A DNA stretch of 28,880 nucleotides. Source: CAXQRU01 sp964226685. Lineage in GTDB: Bacteria; Pseudomonadota; Gammaproteobacteria; Pseudomonadales; Cellvibrionaceae. Each line of letters opens with the position of its first letter. The first letter of the stretch is position 1. Shown piece after piece: positions 1-7,750 of the stretch. The notes under the pieces were generated by a model that saw only the letters and a list, made by a program, of their open reading frames with translations, did not search any database and had not been told where the DNA came from. The stretch lies in contig CAXQRU010000073.1 of assembly GCA_964226685.1 (NCBI GenBank), positions 1 through 28,880 on the forward strand. Direction: 5' to 3'. The position numbers were made by a program, and so were the translations under genes.

Positions 1-33
1 TTGACCCGCAACCTTTTCTCTATCTCCCTGTCG

Positions 34-106
34 TGGGATGCGCATTATACGCATTAATTAATACCACGCAAGCCTTATTTTCATCTTTTTTTTAGTTATT
101 TATTTT
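34..106 (-). promoter_or_regulatory. Strong sigma70 promoter, rRNA P1-like, reading out of the left edge
   Basis: Read on the minus strand there is a perfect -10 TATAAT (44-49), 16 bases from a -35-like TTGCGT (66-71). A GC-rich discriminator GCGCATCCC follows the -10. Upstream of the -35, positions 72-106 are very A/T rich with an eight-A run, like an UP element. This combination is typical of stringently controlled rRNA or tRNA promoters in gammaproteobacteria. The transcribed gene lies beyond base 1, so the target is inferred, not seen. I see no gene in 1-129 itself. Confidence 0.55.
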
Positions 107-129
107 AGACCAAAATCCAACCGCAAAGG

Positions 130-876
130 CTATTTTTTGCTCTCCATATAGTGCTTAAACCAACTGATGGGGCCTGATGATCCGTAAACAATTCCGATGC
201 ATAATAATATGTGCGCCGGGTAGGCTGCAAAGGCTGCAAATCCCAATATCACAAGCAACAGACTGGTGTAGGGTACCCGCCCCTTGAAGTCGACCACTTT
301 GAGGCTATTGTAGCGAATGTTTGAAACCATCAACAAACCCAACATCACCACAATGCCCGCCATAACAAAGGCCATAGGTTTGGATAATTCGACATCGTGC
401 CATACCCACACAATTGCGGCTAAGGTTCCCGCCGCTGCCGGGCTTGCCAGCCCAGTGAAAAAGCGTTTATCGGCCACCGCCGCCAAGGAATTAAATCGCG
501 CCAACCTCAAAGCGGCGCAGGCGGCAAAGATAAAGCTGGCAGTCCAGCCAATTTTACCAACTAAGGGCAACCCCCAGTGAAATAGTAGCACTGCCGGAGC
601 GATGCCAAAGGAAACCATATCAGACAAGCTGTCGTATTGAATACCAAACTGGGTGGAGGTATTGGTTAAACGGGCAATGCGTCCATCCAAGCCATCTAGC
701 ACCATGGCAACAACTATTGCAATGGCCGCTGCCTCAAACTTTCCACTTTGACTGGCTAATATCGAGTAGAAGCCACAAAAGAGTGCACCGGTAGTAAATA
801 AGTTGGGGAGTAGATATATCCCTCGACGGCGAGACTTTACCTTTGGGCCTTGCTCTTCAATTTGATCATCATTCAT
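130..876 (-). CDS. pssA: CDP-diacylglycerol--serine O-phosphatidyltransferase
   Basis: Transfers a phosphatidyl group from CDP-diacylglycerol to L-serine, giving phosphatidylserine, the precursor of phosphatidylethanolamine, at the inner membrane. The 248-residue protein carries the complete CDP-alcohol phosphotransferase motif: D61, D64, G65, A68, R69, G78, D82 and D86 (DGLDGRIAR, then G-x3-D-x3-D). Several hydrophobic segments surround it, as expected for a multi-pass enzyme. This is the transferase-fold PssA found in Pseudomonas and Bacillus, not the phospholipase-D-type enzyme of E. coli. The ATG at 876 has only a weak GAG upstream. In pseudomonads pssA directly follows ilvC; here a chemoreceptor gene lies between them. 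A perfect inverted repeat sits 5-40 bases upstream of the start codon. Confidence 0.93.
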   Translation of the reverse strand: MNDDQIEEQGPKVKSRRRGIYLLPNLFTTGALFCGFYSILASQSGKFEAAAIAIVVAMVLDGLDGRIARLTNTSTQFGIQYDSLSDMVSFGIAPAVLLFHWGLPLVGKIGWTASFIFAACAALRLARFNSLAAVADKRFFTGLASPAAAGTLAAIVWVWHDVELSKPMAFVMAGIVVMLGLLMVSNIRYNSLKVVDFKGRVPYTSLLLVILGFAAFAAYPAHILLCIGIVYGSSGPISWFKHYMESKK

Positions 877-881
877 TTCTC

Positions 882-915
882 ATACTCTATGCTGACAATA
901 ATGCGCATAGAGTAT
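882..915. repeat. Perfect 11-bp inverted repeat in front of pssA
   Basis: ATACTCTATGC (882-892) and GCATAGAGTAT (905-915) are exact reverse complements separated by 12 bases. On the pssA strand the structure ends just before the start codon region, so it could be a leader hairpin or a dyad operator. A -10-like TATACT lies at its upstream arm. There is no U-tract, so it does not look like the terminator of the preceding chemoreceptor gene. Confidence 0.6.
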
Positions 916-950
916 AGAGCGGAGTTTACAAAAGCAAATCGGCTGTTGGC

Positions 951-2864
951 TTATGGGATTTTGAAGATGGCGATAGAGTCCACCAATTTATGAGATTGCT
1001 GTTCAAGCGAAGTGGAGGCTGCTGAAACCTCTTCAACCAATGCCGCATTTTGTTGAGTGTTTTCATCTATTTGACCAACAAAACTGGTGACATTGCTGAC
1101 GCCCCTAAACTGCTGGCCCGAAGCCACAGATATTTCATTGATCACAGCGGTGACGCCATTAACTGCGCTAACAATAGATTCCATGGTTTTACCTGCACCA
1201 TCAACCAGTTTAGCGCCACTTTGGACCTTCAGGGCAGAATCGTCGATCAAATCTTTGATTTCTTTGGCCGCCGTTGATGATCGTTGAGCCAGGCTTCGTA
1301 CCTCTGAGGCCACCACCGCAAAGCCTCGGCCCTGCTCACCTGCTCTAGCAGCTTCCACCGCTGCGTTTAAAGCCAAAATATTGGTTTGAAAAGCAATGCT
1401 TTCTATGACGGAAATAATATCGACGATTTTGTCAGAGCTTTCGCTAATTTCTGCCATGGTTTTGACCACTTTTTCGACTTCCACACCGCCCTGAATGGCT
1501 ACTTCTGATGCATTTCGAGCCATCTCATCAGCCTTGCTTGCACTGTTGGTATTTACCTCAACTGCTTTTTTAATTTCTTCCATATTATTGACTGTTTTTT
1601 CTAGATTCGCCGCCATCTGTTCGGTGCGCCTAGCCAGATCCAAATTGCCCATCGAAATTTCTTTGGCTGCTGAATTAACCAAGGAGGTATTTTCTTTCAG
1701 ATCCATAGTAATAGAAATGAGCTTATCTTTAATGGAGTTGATGGATGCTAGGATAGACTGAGTATCTTCTGGCTTCACCGCCACTTCGATTTTTAGATTG
1801 CCATTGCCAATCTCCCTAGCAACTTCTTTGATATAACTAATCTCACCACCAACCTGAAAAAGAATTGAGCGAATAATAAATAGGCTCAAGCCGCAAGCCA
1901 CCAAAATGACTGCTAACGATACAAAAATGGCCAACCAGTAAGCATTTTTCGCCTCCGTTTTAAGAGCCAATGTTAGCCCTTTAAGTCCCTCGCTGAGGTA
2001 GTCTTCTACCATTTTTAGCTGGTTGATTCGACCGGTTGCCTGCTTAAACCATTCAGTGCTATCCACATCAAAATTACCCACTTCAGCTTTCTCAAATGCT
2101 AACGCCCTTAGTGCTTTAACCTTCATCACTGCGTCAACTTGCATACTGTCTTCATAGTATTGCCGATCTTGCTGAGTAGCCATTTTGTAAAATGTATCGA
2201 GGTAGGCATTTTGCTCCGTTACAAGGGTCACAAAGCGCTTAAACAACTCTGGCGTAAACTGATTTTTTGAAAATACATTGCTTAATACCGCGCGCTCAAT
2301 ACCAGCCCGCTCCTTACCCTGTAAAAAGTTATAGTAGGATTGCATTTGATTAGCGAGTTGGCCCTGTTCAGCCAAGGCGGCCACATCAGCACTAATGGAT
2401 AATAAATCGGTATTGAGGCCAGTATAGTATGTGAGCGCTTCTTTGAGGGTAATCGAGAAAGTATCTACTCGCTTTCGAACGCTATTGAGTTCGGCCAACT
2501 TACTATCGATTTTTTTAAGCAATGCCAAGACGTTTGGATCAATATTTTGGTTTTGATTCAGTAAAGCTTCACGCGTCGCCTTAGCTGCCATCGTGCTCTC
2601 TCGCTGATTCGATAATATATCGCCAAAGTCTGCTCCTTTGGAGCCTAAAAAACCTGCTGTTGCCCCCCGCTCTTTCTGCAACTCATGCACCAAAAGGCTG
2701 TTGGCCGCCGCTATATCCACCAAAGGGGCGATATTATTTAAGCTTGTTATTTTGCTTTTTTGATAACTGACACTGGACCAAGAAAAATACAAAACGCCCA
2801 GTAACGCGGGCAGCAAGATGATTAACAACTGTTGCTTAAGAGTGAGGCGAGAGAGAAAAATCAT
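951..2864 (-). CDS. Methyl-accepting chemotaxis protein with NIT sensor domain
   Basis: Inner-membrane chemoreceptor that would signal to CheA/CheW. Residues here are numbered from an upstream TTG at 2876; the ATG at 2864 is residue 5 and the more likely start, giving 637 residues. TM1 is about 17-33. The periplasmic part, about 45-305, is all helical and carries the NIT-type signature ELQKERGATAGFLGSKG (65-81), a family proposed to sense nitrate and nitrite. TM2 is about 314-338, HAMP about 339-392, and the signalling domain about 395-640. The highly conserved hairpin tip, with QTNILALNAAVEAARAGE, lies at about 497-514. There is no C-terminal CheR-binding pentapeptide. The gene lies between ilvC, which has its own terminator, and pssA, so it appears to be an independent insertion. 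The ligand is inferred from the family only. Confidence 0.9.
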   Translation of the reverse strand: MIFLSRLTLKQQLLIILLPALLGVLYFSWSSVSYQKSKITSLNNIAPLVDIAAANSLLVHELQKERGATAGFLGSKGADFGDILSNQRESTMAAKATREALLNQNQNIDPNVLALLKKIDSKLAELNSVRKRVDTFSITLKEALTYYTGLNTDLLSISADVAALAEQGQLANQMQSYYNFLQGKERAGIERAVLSNVFSKNQFTPELFKRFVTLVTEQNAYLDTFYKMATQQDRQYYEDSMQVDAVMKVKALRALAFEKAEVGNFDVDSTEWFKQATGRINQLKMVEDYLSEGLKGLTLALKTEAKNAYWLAIFVSLAVILVACGLSLFIIRSILFQVGGEISYIKEVAREIGNGNLKIEVAVKPEDTQSILASINSIKDKLISITMDLKENTSLVNSAAKEISMGNLDLARRTEQMAANLEKTVNNMEEIKKAVEVNTNSASKADEMARNASEVAIQGGVEVEKVVKTMAEISESSDKIVDIISVIESIAFQTNILALNAAVEAARAGEQGRGFAVVASEVRSLAQRSSTAAKEIKDLIDDSALKVQSGAKLVDGAGKTMESIVSAVNGVTAVINEISVASGQQFRGVSNVTSFVGQIDENTQQNAALVEEVSAASTSLEQQSHKLVDSIAIFKIP

Positions 2865-2866
2865 GA

Positions 2867-2898
2867 CTATACCCAAAAATTCAGTATTTTGAGTATAG
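2867..2898. repeat. 12-bp inverted repeat at the chemoreceptor start
   Basis: CTATACCCAAAA (2867-2878) faces TTTTGAGTATAG (2887-2898); 11 of 12 positions pair, with an 8-base spacer. On the minus strand it ends 2 bases before the ATG at 2864. As RNA it would bury the ribosome-binding region; as DNA it could be an operator over the TATACT -10-like box. No Shine-Dalgarno sequence is visible outside it. Confidence 0.5.
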
Positions 2899-2916
2899 AC
2901 GAAGATCTTTTGAGCA

Positions 2917-2955
2917 GATAAAAATGGCGGAGCTTACCTCATAGAGGCAAACTCC
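2917..2955 (-). terminator. Rho-independent terminator of ilvC
   Basis: On the minus strand, 8 bases after the ilvC stop codon, a 12-bp stem (GGAGTTTGCCTC with GAGGTAAGCTCC, two G-U pairs) closes a three-base loop. It is followed by GCCATTTTTA, a short U-tract. The arms are 2944-2955 and 2929-2940. This separates ilvC from the chemoreceptor and pssA. Confidence 0.75.
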
Positions 2956-2963
2956 TGATAAAA

Positions 2964-3986
2964 CTAGTTTTTTGTCTTATCAATAATTTTCTTATCAGCA
3001 ATCCAAGGCATCATAGCGCGCAATTTCTCGCCCACTTGCTCAATGGGGTGCGCGGCATTGTTGCGACGACGCGCCGTCATCGATGGGTAGTTGGTAGCAC
3101 CTTCAGAGATGAACATTTTGGCGTACTCACCGTTTTGAATGCGTTTTAGGGCATTGCGCATGGCTTCACGCGACTGCTCATTGATGACCTCTGGGCCAGT
3201 CACGTACTCACCGTACTCAGCATTGTTAGAGATGGAGTAGTTCATGTCCGCGATGCCGCCTTCGTACATCAGGTCAACGATCAACTTCAACTCGTGCAAA
3301 CACTCGAAGTAAGCCATTTCTGGAGCGTAACCGGCTTCAACTAGAGTTTCAAAGCCCATTTTGACTAGCTCAACACAGCCGCCACACAGTACCGCTTGCT
3401 CACCAAATAGGTCGGTTTCGGTTTCATCTTTAAATGTAGTTTCGATAATGCCGGTACGACCACCACCAATCGCTGAAGCGTAAGATAGCGCCACTTCTTT
3501 GGCTTTACCGGAAGCATCTTGGGCAATAGCGATAAGATCAGGGATACCGCCGCCTTTTACGAACTCGCTACGAACGGTGTGACCCGGCGCTTTTGGAGCA
3601 ATCATTAGCACGTCTAGATCTTTGCGTGGAACGATTTGGTTGTAGTGAATCGCAAAGCCGTGAGCAAAAGCCAGAGCAGCACCTTGCTTGATGTTGGGCT
3701 CGATGGTTTCTCTATACAGCTGACCTTGGAACTCGTCAGGGGTAAGGATCATAACGAGATCAGCGCTAGCAATGGCTTCAGCGGTTTCTTTAACCACTAA
3801 ACCGTGGCCTTCCGCCTTAGCGACTGAGGGGGAACCTGCACGCAAGCCAACCACCACATCAACGCCTGAGTCTTTCAGGTTACAAGCGTGAGCGTGACCT
3901 TGTGAGCCGTAACCGATAATGGCTACTTTTTTGTCTTTGATGATGGATATATCGCAATCTTTATCGTAATAAACGGTCATTGACAT
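2964..3986 (-). CDS. ilvC: Ketol-acid reductoisomerase (NADP+), class I
   Basis: Converts acetolactate or acetohydroxybutyrate to the dihydroxy acid, the second common step of valine, isoleucine and leucine synthesis, in the cytosol. The 340 residues match the short class I enzyme, not the roughly 490-residue class II enzyme of E. coli. The N-terminal Rossmann motif GYGSQG is at 25-30. The cofactor loop has R49, S52 and S54, the pattern expected for NADPH. The C-terminal helical domain includes the metal-binding stretch with DETETDLFGEQ. The start at 3986 is supported by AGGAG seven bases upstream; a second ATG at 3980 is less well placed. ilvY is divergent, 112 bases away, and a terminator follows the gene. 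Confidence 0.97.
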   Translation of the reverse strand: MSMTVYYDKDCDISIIKDKKVAIIGYGSQGHAHACNLKDSGVDVVVGLRAGSPSVAKAEGHGLVVKETAEAIASADLVMILTPDEFQGQLYRETIEPNIKQGAALAFAHGFAIHYNQIVPRKDLDVLMIAPKAPGHTVRSEFVKGGGIPDLIAIAQDASGKAKEVALSYASAIGGGRTGIIETTFKDETETDLFGEQAVLCGGCVELVKMGFETLVEAGYAPEMAYFECLHELKLIVDLMYEGGIADMNYSISNNAEYGEYVTGPEVINEQSREAMRNALKRIQNGEYAKMFISEGATNYPSMTARRRNNAAHPIEQVGEKLRAMMPWIADKKIIDKTKN

Positions 3987-4028
3987 GATGTGTCTCCTAA
4001 ATGAATGTTGGTTTCAAAATTGATGGTC

Positions 4029-4057
4029 AGTATATCCAGTGGACAATATTGCGTAAA
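4029..4057 (-). promoter_or_regulatory. ilvC promoter with probable IlvY binding region
   Basis: On the minus strand TTTACG (4052-4057), a 17-base spacer and TATACT (4029-4034) make a reasonable sigma70 promoter, about 36 bases ahead of the ilvC start codon. Just upstream, between the divergent genes, lie the palindrome CAATATTG (4044-4051) and spaced TTGC/TTGCA elements at about 4049-4072. A LysR activator would bind in this position. IlvY control of ilvC in response to acetolactate is established in E. coli; here it is inferred from the gene layout. Confidence 0.5.
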
Positions 4058-4098
4058 ATGATATATTTGCAAAACTCTATTTCAAAAAATGAAACGCC

Positions 4099-4965
4099 AT
4101 GGATAATCGAAGCCTGTCCCTCTTTCTGCATCTAAGCCAAAGCTTGCACTTTGGCAAAACCAGCCAAGCGATGCACATTAGCCCTTCGGGCTTAACTCGC
4201 TGTATTCAACAACTGGAGTCTGAAACCAATAGTACGCTCTTTGAGCGAGACAATCGAAGTGTTCAATTGACGCCTGCGGGTGTTGCTCTTCAACGCTATG
4301 CTCGCGAAGTGTTAAGGCTATGGGAGGATGTGCAGCCGCTGCTGCAAGCCTCGGCCGATCAGCTGCAAGGAGAAATCAGCATTTATTGTTCGGTCACCGC
4401 CAGCTATAGCTTTTTGTTCGATATTTTAAGTCAGTTTCGTGGGGCGCATCCTCATATTCATATTATTTTGCGCACAGGCGACCCGGCACAAGCAATCTCA
4501 CGAGTGGTTAACCGGGAGGATAATATCGCCATTGCCACCCTGCCCGACCCATTGCCGACCACGCTCTCATTCAAACCCATCACGCGCTCGCCGCTGGTGT
4601 TAATTACCCAAAAGGGCGATCCGGACAGCCACTTACCCACCAAAGATTTATTAGAACAGCGGGCGTTTATTCTCTCTGAAAGCGGTGCGGCGAGAGAGCG
4701 CATTGATGAGTGGTTTAAAACTCAAAACATTCAACCGGATATTTACGCCCAGGTGGCCGGTAATGAGGCCATTGTGAGCATGGTGAGTTTGGGGTTTGGG
4801 ATTGGCGTGGTACCAAAGATCGTGGTCGATAACAGCCCTTTGAAGGATCAAGTGATCCTGGTAAGCAAGCAGCCTGATCTGAAGCCCTTTGAGGTTGGAC
4901 TTTGCACTCTCAAACGCTCGCTCAAAAACCCCTTGGTGGCGGCGCTGTGGAGCACGCTTGATTAG
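4099..4965 (+). CDS. ilvY: LysR-family activator IlvY
   Basis: Transcriptional activator of ilvC, which in E. coli responds to the IlvC substrates acetolactate and acetohydroxybutyrate. The 288 residues show a LysR winged helix-turn-helix at about 1-60 (FLHLSQSLHFGKTSQAMHIS, then RCIQQLE) and a periplasmic-binding-protein-like effector domain at about 90-288. Resemblance to E. coli IlvY runs through the whole chain, for example LFERDNRSVQLTPAG, IYCSVTASYS and EAIVSMVSLGFGIGVVP. It is divergent from ilvC, the classical IlvY arrangement. The end faces pxpC across 15 bases. The unusual point is that it would control a class I reductoisomerase in a pseudomonad-like ilv block. Confidence 0.9.
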   Translation: MDNRSLSLFLHLSQSLHFGKTSQAMHISPSGLTRCIQQLESETNSTLFERDNRSVQLTPAGVALQRYAREVLRLWEDVQPLLQASADQLQGEISIYCSVTASYSFLFDILSQFRGAHPHIHIILRTGDPAQAISRVVNREDNIAIATLPDPLPTTLSFKPITRSPLVLITQKGDPDSHLPTKDLLEQRAFILSESGAARERIDEWFKTQNIQPDIYAQVAGNEAIVSMVSLGFGIGVVPKIVVDNSPLKDQVILVSKQPDLKPFEVGLCTLKRSLKNPLVAALWSTLD

Positions 4966-4980
4966 GGGCTATTGCCCTAT

Positions 4981-5898
4981 TCAGCCCCGAAGTTCAGCCT
5001 CAATAAAATGCTGTTTATCTCTTAGAATTTTCAGCGCCTCATTGAGAGTCACTGGAAAAAAGCGGATCTGATCGCTAGGTTTTAACTGCCCCAGCAAAGG
5101 TAAGTCAGCACTGATCACATGGGCAATTTGGCTATAGCCGCCGGTGGCCTGACCATCGGCCAAGGTAATGATCAACTCCTTCGCATTTGGGCATTGAACG
5201 GTGCCAGGCACCACCACTCGGGTCAGCTCTGTGGGCGGCACAAAGTCGTGCTCGCCTTGCAAGCGATAGCCCATGCGATTGCTGTTGCGATCGATTGGGT
5301 AGGGTTTCGATAAAATATGCTCTTGTACTGGTTTGGGTAAGGCCGAAAATGCAGGCGTTAATATGACCCTCACCGTTTGAGTCGCCATGGGGCCCGCGGT
5401 CACTGTATTGGGCAATCGACGAGGCGCAATGAGTTCTCCATACTCAATCGGTAAGCGATCATTCTGTTGTAGCGCAAGGCCGTTAAAGCCCCCAAGAGCC
5501 GCGGGCAAATAGGTTGAACAGCTATTTAGCCAGGGTTCCACTTGGAAGCTTCCATTCACCGCAATATACCAACGACAGCCTTTTCTTAAGCGGCCAAAAC
5601 TCAGCTGATCGCCAGGCGATAAGGTGAGTGTTGTGTGAGGCTCAACGGCTCGATCATTCACCAACACCTCAACATCCGCCCCGGCAATGCCTAGTTGCAT
5701 GATCTCCTCTGCTTGCAAACGAGGCCCAGTCATGGTGACTTCAAGCACAGGGGCATCAGCTGGCTTGCCGACTAACCAGTTACTTAGTTGCTGGGCCGTT
5801 GAGTCCATCACACCGCTGCGCGGCACCCCGAGTGCTAAACCGCTGATGCGCCCTGCATCTTGCAGGCTGGTTAGCATGCCGGGCTTAAGCACGATCAT
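4981..5898 (-). CDS. pxpC: 5-oxoprolinase subunit PxpC (KipA-like carboxyltransferase-fold protein)
   Basis: One of three subunits of the prokaryotic ATP-dependent 5-oxoprolinase, which opens pyroglutamate to glutamate. The 305 residues are close to the roughly 310 of E. coli PxpC. Family landmarks are the N-terminal LQDAGRISGLALGVPRSGVMD, MTGPRLQ at about 56-62, and the C-terminal GYSQIAHVISADLPLLGQL. The ATG at 5898 lies inside the end of pxpB (14-base overlap), so translation is probably coupled. It is the last gene of the ilvIH-pxpABC unit. Older annotations call this family KipA, allophanate hydrolase subunit 2 or biotin-dependent carboxyltransferase; the complete A-B-C set here favours 5-oxoprolinase. 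Confidence 0.92.
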   Translation of the reverse strand: MIVLKPGMLTSLQDAGRISGLALGVPRSGVMDSTAQQLSNWLVGKPADAPVLEVTMTGPRLQAEEIMQLGIAGADVEVLVNDRAVEPHTTLTLSPGDQLSFGRLRKGCRWYIAVNGSFQVEPWLNSCSTYLPAALGGFNGLALQQNDRLPIEYGELIAPRRLPNTVTAGPMATQTVRVILTPAFSALPKPVQEHILSKPYPIDRNSNRMGYRLQGEHDFVPPTELTRVVVPGTVQCPNAKELIITLADGQATGGYSQIAHVISADLPLLGQLKPSDQIRFFPVTLNEALKILRDKQHFIEAELRG

Positions 5899-6565
5899 AG
5901 TATTGCTCTAAAGAGATGGGGTAGAACTCGAGCTGATCACCTGGGCTGGCGAGCGTTGGCGGCTGCCGGTTATGATCAAACAGTGTGAGCGGTGTTCGGC
6001 CAATCAATTGCCAACCACCGGGGCTGCTCATTGGATAAATACCCGTTTGATTGCCGGCTATACCCACGCTACCCGCTTCAATTTCAACTCTTGGGGTCGA
6101 ATGCCTTGGGCATGCCAGTGCCGGGTCCAAACCGCCCAAATACAAAAAGCCTGGCATAAAGCCCAGACAATAGACCCGGTATGTGGGTTGACAGTGGCGA
6201 CGAATCACTTCATCAATACTGAGGCCACAGTGATCCGCCAATGCCGGCAAGTCAGGTGCAAGACTTGGGTGATAGCACACAGGGATACGCACGAGCCGCC
6301 CCATTTCTTGGGCAATCGCAAGCTCCGTTTGGATCAGCTCAGCCACCGAATCGCAAAGTTGTTGATAGCTGATTTGGAGGGGTTCAAACAATACCGTTAG
6401 GGAGCTGTAGGCGACGGTGGTATCGATGACACCAGGGATTTTTTTCAACTGACGGGCACAGGCAATAAGGTAGTTATTGAGTGATTCATCAATCTGCTCA
6501 CCGCCATAAAGCAATAAAGCACTATCACCCTGAGGGTAGCACTGGAGCTTTTCAGCCCAGGACAC
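5885..6565 (-). CDS. pxpB: 5-oxoprolinase subunit PxpB (KipI-like)
   Basis: Second 5-oxoprolinase subunit, cyclophilin-like fold, working with PxpA and PxpC in the cytosol. Typical motifs are CYPQGDSALLLY near the N-terminus and GFMPGFLYLGGLDPALACPR with STPR and GSVGIAGNQTGIYP in the centre. The frame is open to a TTG at 6583 (232 residues). I prefer the GTG at 6565 (226 residues) because the family usually begins just ahead of the CYPQGD stretch; neither has a good Shine-Dalgarno sequence. Either choice overlaps the end of pxpA. The homologue KipI of Bacillus inhibits a sporulation kinase, which is irrelevant in this gene set. Confidence 0.9.
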   Translation of the reverse strand: MSWAEKLQCYPQGDSALLLYGGEQIDESLNNYLIACARQLKKIPGVIDTTVAYSSLTVLFEPLQISYQQLCDSVAELIQTELAIAQEMGRLVRIPVCYHPSLAPDLPALADHCGLSIDEVIRRHCQPTYRVYCLGFMPGFLYLGGLDPALACPRHSTPRVEIEAGSVGIAGNQTGIYPMSSPGGWQLIGRTPLTLFDHNRQPPTLASPGDQLEFYPISLEQYYDRA

Positions 6566-7259
6566 GGTGAATGGACTCGGCAATGGCTAACGCTTGCGGA
6601 TGATCACCGTGAATACACAGGCTATCGCAAGCAATATGAACCGGTTGACCGTCGATCGACAAAATGGCCTGACCGTTTCGCAAGGCTTGAGCTTGCTGGA
6701 TGATCACCTCTAAATCATTATGCACCGCACCTGATTCAGAGCGAGGCACCAATTGGCCATTGGTCTGATAGGCTCGATCCACAAAGCCTTCTCGAATTAC
6801 TGGTTGGCCTGGGGGATACAGGTTCGCCCCCGCCAAACACATAATCGGAATGGGAAGACCTAACTTTTTAACCACCTCTTGAATAATAAGAGCAATGGAT
6901 TCTTGCTTGGCCGCTTCGTTATACAAAGCACCATGAGGCTTTACATGAGTTAAAGGCACATTGTGACGAACCGTCACTTCGAGAAGAGCAAATAGCTGTT
7001 GCTCAAGAGAGGCTTTGAGTTCAGGCTCTGAAATCGTGAGAGTTCTACGCCCAAAATGTTCACGATCCGGGTAACTGATGTGTGCGCCTATCGAAACCTC
7101 ATGCTCTATGGCCAGAGACACAACGCGTTCAATGCTTTTTGCATCCCCAGCATGACCTCCACAGGCAATATTGCACTGGGAAAGGTAGGGCATGATGGCG
7201 TGATCGATATCATCGAGACCCTCTCCTAGATCACAATTGATATCGATCGCGCGCGTCAT
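6552..7259 (-). CDS. pxpA: 5-oxoprolinase subunit PxpA (LamB/YcsF family)
   Basis: Catalytic-type subunit of 5-oxoprolinase with the LamB/YcsF TIM-barrel-like fold. The 235 residues show the family pattern from the N-terminus: DINCDLGEG, then NIACGGHAGD, then GAHISYPDREHFGRR, and THVKPHGALYNEA in the middle. E. coli PxpA has about 244 residues. The ATG at 7259 shares one base with the TAA stop of ilvH (TAATG), so it should be translated by ribosomes leaving ilvH. 5-Oxoproline forms spontaneously from glutamine and is toxic when it accumulates. The expression link to acetolactate synthase is a positional inference. Confidence 0.93.
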   Translation of the reverse strand: MTRAIDINCDLGEGLDDIDHAIMPYLSQCNIACGGHAGDAKSIERVVSLAIEHEVSIGAHISYPDREHFGRRTLTISEPELKASLEQQLFALLEVTVRHNVPLTHVKPHGALYNEAAKQESIALIIQEVVKKLGLPIPIMCLAGANLYPPGQPVIREGFVDRAYQTNGQLVPRSESGAVHNDLEVIIQQAQALRNGQAILSIDGQPVHIACDSLCIHGDHPQALAIAESIHRVLG

Positions 7260-7750
7260 TAGAGGCTCAGAACTTTCTCACCCCGGCTGATACCCGATAC
7301 GCCGGTACGAACCACTTCCAAAACCGCCGCCTCGCCAATGGCTTTCACAAAGGAGTCGAGTTTATCTGAAGTACCCGTAATTTGGATGGTATAGACGGTG
7401 CTGGTGACATCGATAATTTGGCCACGGAAAATATCAACGCAGCGTTTGACTTCTGCCCGTTGAGCACCGGTCGCCTTTACCTTAATCATCATCAACTCGC
7501 GCTCGATGTGTGAACCATCGGTGAGATCCACCAGCTTGACCACATCAATCAACTTGTTAAGGTTTTTGGTGATTTGCTCAATTTTGTGCGCATCGCCAAA
7601 GGTTGTTAAGGTTAAGCGCGACAAGGTTGGATCTTCCGTCGGCGCGACCGTTAAGGATTCGATGTTATAGCCGCGCTGTGAAAACAAGCCCACAACTCGC
7701 GACAACGCACCAGGAGCATTTTCCATTAATAATGAAATAATACGCTTCAT
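7259..7750 (-). CDS. ilvH: Acetolactate synthase small (regulatory) subunit
   Basis: Regulatory subunit that activates the IlvI catalytic subunit and confers valine feedback inhibition. The N-terminal ACT domain begins MKRIISLLMENAPGALSRVV and continues with the near-universal GLFSQRGYNIESLTVAPT. The C-terminal ALS_ss domain includes EVKRCVDIFRGQIIDV. The frame is open to 7777, but the start at 7750 gives exactly 163 residues, the length of E. coli IlvH, and forms a TAATG overlap with the ilvI stop. Next downstream, pxpA starts the same way. Confidence 0.96.
   Translation of the reverse strand: MKRIISLLMENAPGALSRVVGLFSQRGYNIESLTVAPTEDPTLSRLTLTTFGDAHKIEQITKNLNKLIDVVKLVDLTDGSHIERELMMIKVKATGAQRAEVKRCVDIFRGQIIDVTSTVYTIQITGTSDKLDSFVKAIGEAAVLEVVRTGVSGISRGEKVLSL

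Noticed and set aside
4965..4988. GGGGCT/AGCCCC hairpin between ilvY and pxpC as a two-way terminator
   Set aside because: Six base pairs with a 12-base loop and no U-tract on either side, overlapping the coding ends; too weak to call.
5972..6400. 142-codon plus-strand open frame
   Set aside because: Antisense to pxpB, whose family motifs are clear; no independent start signal or recognisable protein.
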